Part shown: positions 7,270 through 8,856 of the stretch, piece by piece
Numbering within the stretch: the first letter of the stretch is position 1
How the letters are laid out: each line of letters begins with the position of its first letter
Origin: Desulfobacterales bacterium
GTDB taxonomy: Bacteria > Desulfobacterota > DSM-4660 > Desulfatiglandales > Desulfatiglandaceae
Reading direction: 5' to 3'
DNA: 8,856 nt
NCBI GenBank assembly: GCA_022013615.1
Contig: JAKLQB010000789.1
Span: forward strand, 1 to 8,856
Position numbers and translations under genes: made by a program
Notes under the pieces: model-generated
Database searches by the model: none
The model's input: only the letters and a program-made list of their open reading frames with translations
Told to the model about the DNA's origin: nothing

Positions 7270-7422
7270 TCATTCAACCGCGAATGCCTTCCTTAAAAGC
7301 CTGTCCAGCACATCCGTCTTTGTTTCGCCTTTCTGATCCGGTTGCAGGTCAAATTTATTCAGCCTTAAAAAACGGTACCCGTAGCTTTCAAGCTCTATCT
7401 GGCGGCTGATGTCATAATCAAC
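7270..7422 (-). pseudogene. C-terminal remnant resembling the tail of a large helicase/AAA-type protein
   Basis: A 50-codon stretch ending at TGA (7272-7270) has no start codon of its own. Its frame opens only after a TAA at 7428-7426. It contains RQIELESYGYRFLRLNKFDL and then a KTDVLDRLLRKAF stretch. This resembles the extreme C-terminus (REase-like tail) of large AAA or superfamily I helicase-type proteins that end in a YGY-FLR-N-F pattern. The assignment is from memory and moderate at best. It abuts a DUF1016 fragment in another frame, so it looks like the 3' scar of a deleted gene. Confidence 0.45.
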
Positions 7423-7592
7423 AGGTTATGGCCCCATGGAAGTTCTGCGACAGCTTGTCGCAGTTTTTCATGAGCTGCATACTGCTCATAAAATCGTTTC
7501 ATATCCCACAAATTGCGAGGAGAAAAACCTGTACCTCCAGGAAACTCTTTCCGCAAATCCATCGAAAATCTTTCCACTACGGAATCACGGTA
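7395..7592 (-). pseudogene. DUF1016 (YhcG-like) N-terminal domain fragment A
   Basis: The frame reads YRDSVVERFSMDLRKEFPG, then GFSPRNLWDMKRFYEQY and ELPWGHNLLIM, ending at TAG (7397-7395). These are signature segments of the DUF1016 N-terminal domain (GFSPRNLW..M..FY and PWGHNLL). In the family this domain precedes a PD-(D/E)XK nuclease-like C-terminal domain, which is absent here. A GTG at 7577 could start a 60-residue peptide, but homology begins upstream of it, so I treat this as a remnant cut at both ends. It overlaps fragment B in a different frame at its upstream end. Confidence 0.75.
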
Positions 7593-7741
7593 TTGGCTGC
7601 GAAACGAACCATTCGGGATAAATTTCTTGCACTAAATCCATTACCGAACTCTGGAACCAATTTTGCCGACACTGTCTGCAAAATGTCCACACCATACTCC
7701 GCCCGTTTTTCCTTTAAAACATCTTGACCGATGGATTCACC
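7577..7741 (-). pseudogene. DUF1016 N-terminal domain fragment B (from a second paralogue)
   Basis: Directly after an in-frame TGA (7744-7742) the frame reads GESIGQDVLKEKRAEYGVDI, then SAKLVPEFGNGFSARNLSRM and VRFA, ending at TAG (7579-7577). IG..V...RAEYG and GFSARNLSRM are DUF1016 N-terminal signatures. The segment partly overlaps fragment A along the domain yet differs in sequence, so the two come from different DUF1016 genes or a diverged duplicate. Upstream of the TGA, LIVLFQL-stop-GESI keeps the spacing of the usual L-Y-W-x-I-G motif, suggesting that the stop is a decay mutation within a longer original gene. Confidence 0.7.
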
Positions 7742-7841
7742 TCAAAGTTGGAATAAAACGATCAAGGAAAACAATTTAGCTTAAATCATTATAATTTGAA
7801 AAGGCAATGGGGGTCAATCAGAATTGAAACATAGTTTTTTA

Positions 7842-7870
7842 TTGTCAAGGGCCGCTTTTTAGGGTTTAAT
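7842..7870 (+). promoter_or_regulatory. Sigma70-like promoter candidate reading toward the LysM gene
   Basis: TTGTCA (7842-7847) and TTTAAT (7865-7870) are separated by exactly 17 nt, with 5/6 and 4/6 consensus matches. It lies about 310 bp upstream of the LysM start, with the MITE-like element in between. If used, that element would be in the 5' leader. A nearer promoter cannot be ruled out. Confidence 0.3.
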
Positions 7871-7947
7871 GGAATTATTCTGATGCCATATAAAATTCTG
7901 AGCAAATTCCTCCCCTGTGGCCAGAAGAGTGAGAGCATTTTGGTAAG

Positions 7948-8070
7948 TTCTCAATAAATTCGGGCTGTATTAAGAAAATCCCCTCTCCGAGCCGTAGGCC
8001 CTACGAGCCGGAGGCCACAATCCCCCTTTGCAAAAGGAGGAAGGCTCGGAATGCCCAGACTTATTGAGAA
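7948..8070. mobile_element. MITE-like nested inverted-repeat element (123 bp)
   Basis: The termini TTCTCAATAA (7948-7957) and TTATTGAGAA (8061-8070) are perfect 10-bp inverted repeats. Pairing continues with GGGC/GCCC (7962-7965 and 8053-8056) and CCGAGCC/GGCTCGG (7987-7993 and 8043-8049). Inside are the palindrome CGTAGGCCCTACG (7993-8005) and CCCCCTTTGCAAAAGGAGG (8022-8040). TGGTA occurs at 7941-7945 and immediately after the right end at 8071-8075, like an imperfect target duplication. There is no coding capacity, so a non-autonomous transposable element fits. A dispersed structured repeat is the alternative. Confidence 0.5.
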
Positions 8071-8178
8071 TGGTACGTATTTTGGTTTTAAACATTTGGA
8101 TTTTCAGGCTTGGCCTGAGATAACCATATCATTTTGGCTCAAATTACGCTTTTGCGTTTGTTTTTAAGGGAGTGATTA

Positions 8179-8856
8179 ATGCATTTTGGTGGGGATGATT
8201 CCTCAGGCAAGCCCCTATCGCTTATAAGGCTCCTCGTGGCCATTTTTTGCATTGCCGTGCCCCTTTTTTTTGGAGCAGCCTGTTCAAAGGAGGAACAGAA
8301 AGAAGTTCAAACGCCAAGGGTCGTGGTCCCCATAACAAACCATGTGCGGGAGATTCCTCCGGTTGCGTTGGCCAGTCAAAGTATAAACAACGAACCAGAA
8401 GAAACGCCCACTGCAGTCACTGAAACAGTTTCCCTTGAAGATGAAGAAAGGCAACCGGATTCACCCTCTTTGATAGAGAAGCCGGAAGGGCAGGAAGTTA
8501 TTAAGGAAGAGGATGGCTACTACAAGGTGCAAAAGGGCGATAGCCTTTCCAGGGTAGCCGGTAGCGAAGGTGTGTACGGCAACACCTTAATGTGGCCCAG
8601 CCTTTTCCGCCTTAACATGGATAGACTTGGCGGAATGAAAGTGGCAGAGGCTTTCGACCTGAAATGGTCAAGCCTCTTCAGGCTGAACACGGATAGCTCT
8701 AATGGGGTAAATGTATTGGAAAACTTTGAGGCCGAAGAGCTGCCCGAAGGTCTTAACCTGAAATTTGTGACAGAAAAAGACGCAAAAGAAAACCTGGCCA
8801 AAGTGGCACAAAAGATCTGGGTGGTTAGTGTGATTTCTTCCCAAAACATGAAAAGC
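8179..8856 (+). CDS. LysM-domain envelope protein, probable lipoprotein (3' end cut by window)
   Basis: The frame is open from ATG at 8179 to the window end (226 codons). AAGGGAG 6 nt upstream is a good ribosome-binding site. An in-frame TGA lies 6 nt before the ATG, so no upstream extension is possible. A hydrophobic segment at about residues 14-34 leads to FGAACS with Cys35, an imperfect lipobox that suggests an exported lipoprotein or a membrane-anchored protein. A low-complexity, acid- and proline-rich linker follows (about 36-112). YYKVQKGDSLSRVA (114-127) starts a LysM domain, a peptidoglycan-binding fold. A WPSLFRLNMD/WSSLFRLNTD repeat follows at 139-148 and 163-172. IWVVSVISS near the end could begin a SPOR-like domain, but too little is visible. 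It reads opposite to the defence genes and is probably host backbone. Confidence 0.8.
   Translation, partial: MHFGGDDSSGKPLSLIRLLVAIFCIAVPLFFGAACSKEEQKEVQTPRVVVPITNHVREIPPVALASQSINNEPEETPTAVTETVSLEDEERQPDSPSLIEKPEGQEVIKEEDGYYKVQKGDSLSRVAGSEGVYGNTLMWPSLFRLNMDRLGGMKVAEAFDLKWSSLFRLNTDSSNGVNVLENFEAEELPEGLNLKFVTEKDAKENLAKVAQKIWVVSVISSQNMKS

Larger units (their letters stand above)
7742..8178. other. Non-coding junction between the defence-gene remnants and the LysM gene
   Basis: No open frame here resembles a protein. The stretch contains a possible plus-strand promoter (7842-7870), the MITE-like nested inverted repeat (7948-8070) and a 6-bp-stem hairpin TCAGGC-TTG-GCCTGA (8104-8118). The motif ATTTTGG recurs four times between about 7937 and 8188. 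It is the boundary between leftward-reading accessory genes and the rightward-reading envelope gene. Confidence 0.65.

Noticed and set aside
8104..8118. TCAGGC-TTG-GCCTGA hairpin as a terminator
   Set aside because: It has only a 6-bp stem and no T-tract on the plus strand. It lies upstream of the LysM gene with no gene on that strand before it.
8520..8849. 109-codon open frame on the minus strand
   Set aside because: It is antisense to the LysM protein, which has a good ribosome-binding site, an export segment and a clear domain.
1..8856. CRISPR array, tRNA, rRNA or integrase attachment site
   Set aside because: I saw no regularly spaced direct repeats, no tRNA-like cloverleaf with a CCA end, and no integrase or transposase gene on reading both strands.

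Overview
This window looks like an accessory, defence-type region of a Gram-negative bacterium of moderate GC content. A deltaproteobacterial (Desulfobacterota-like) source would fit the GGGGTCAG-type hairpin repeat and the lipoprotein-like LysM gene, but this is an inference and I would not name a genus. All recognisable genes from position 1 to about 7740 lie on the minus strand. A cell-envelope gene on the plus strand enters at the right edge.

Region by region, in the direction of minus-strand transcription (right to left): (i) 7270-7741 is a graveyard of gene pieces. Two N-terminal fragments of DUF1016 (YhcG-like, PD-(D/E)XK-associated) genes and a short tail resembling the C-terminus of a large helicase or AAA protein are butted together in different frames. 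(ii) 5488-7152 is an intact 554-residue protein with an N-terminal AlbA_2 (Schlafen-type) domain, a RecG-like GHKL ATPase module and winged-helix C-terminal domains. A 9-bp inverted repeat lies just upstream of it. (iii) 4847-5487 has no convincing gene but holds several palindromes, including a near-perfect 43-nt hairpin. (iv) 4073-4846 encodes a DUF1828/DUF1829 protein. It is followed after 70 bp by hsdR (1618-4002) and, 44 bp later, by hsdM (start at 1573), which runs off the left edge. hsdS is not in the window and is expected further left.

The core is therefore a Type I restriction-modification system of the EcoEI-like kind. HsdR is the translocase/nuclease and HsdM the N6-adenine methyltransferase. 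They appear to be co-transcribed with a DUF1828 protein of unknown role. The AlbA_2/ATPase gene is upstream in the same direction but is separated by a repeat-rich gap, so it is probably a separate unit.

To the right of the fragments, 7742-8178 is non-coding. It carries a MITE-like nested inverted repeat (7948-8070) and may mark the edge of the island. From 8179 a LysM-containing envelope protein begins and continues past the window.

I found no tRNA, rRNA, CRISPR array, transposase or integrase. The most notable observations are the sharp base-composition switch inside hsdM near position 480, the DUF1828 gene leading the hsdRM operon, the chimeric defence-gene remnants, and the structured elements at 4896-4938 and 7948-8070.
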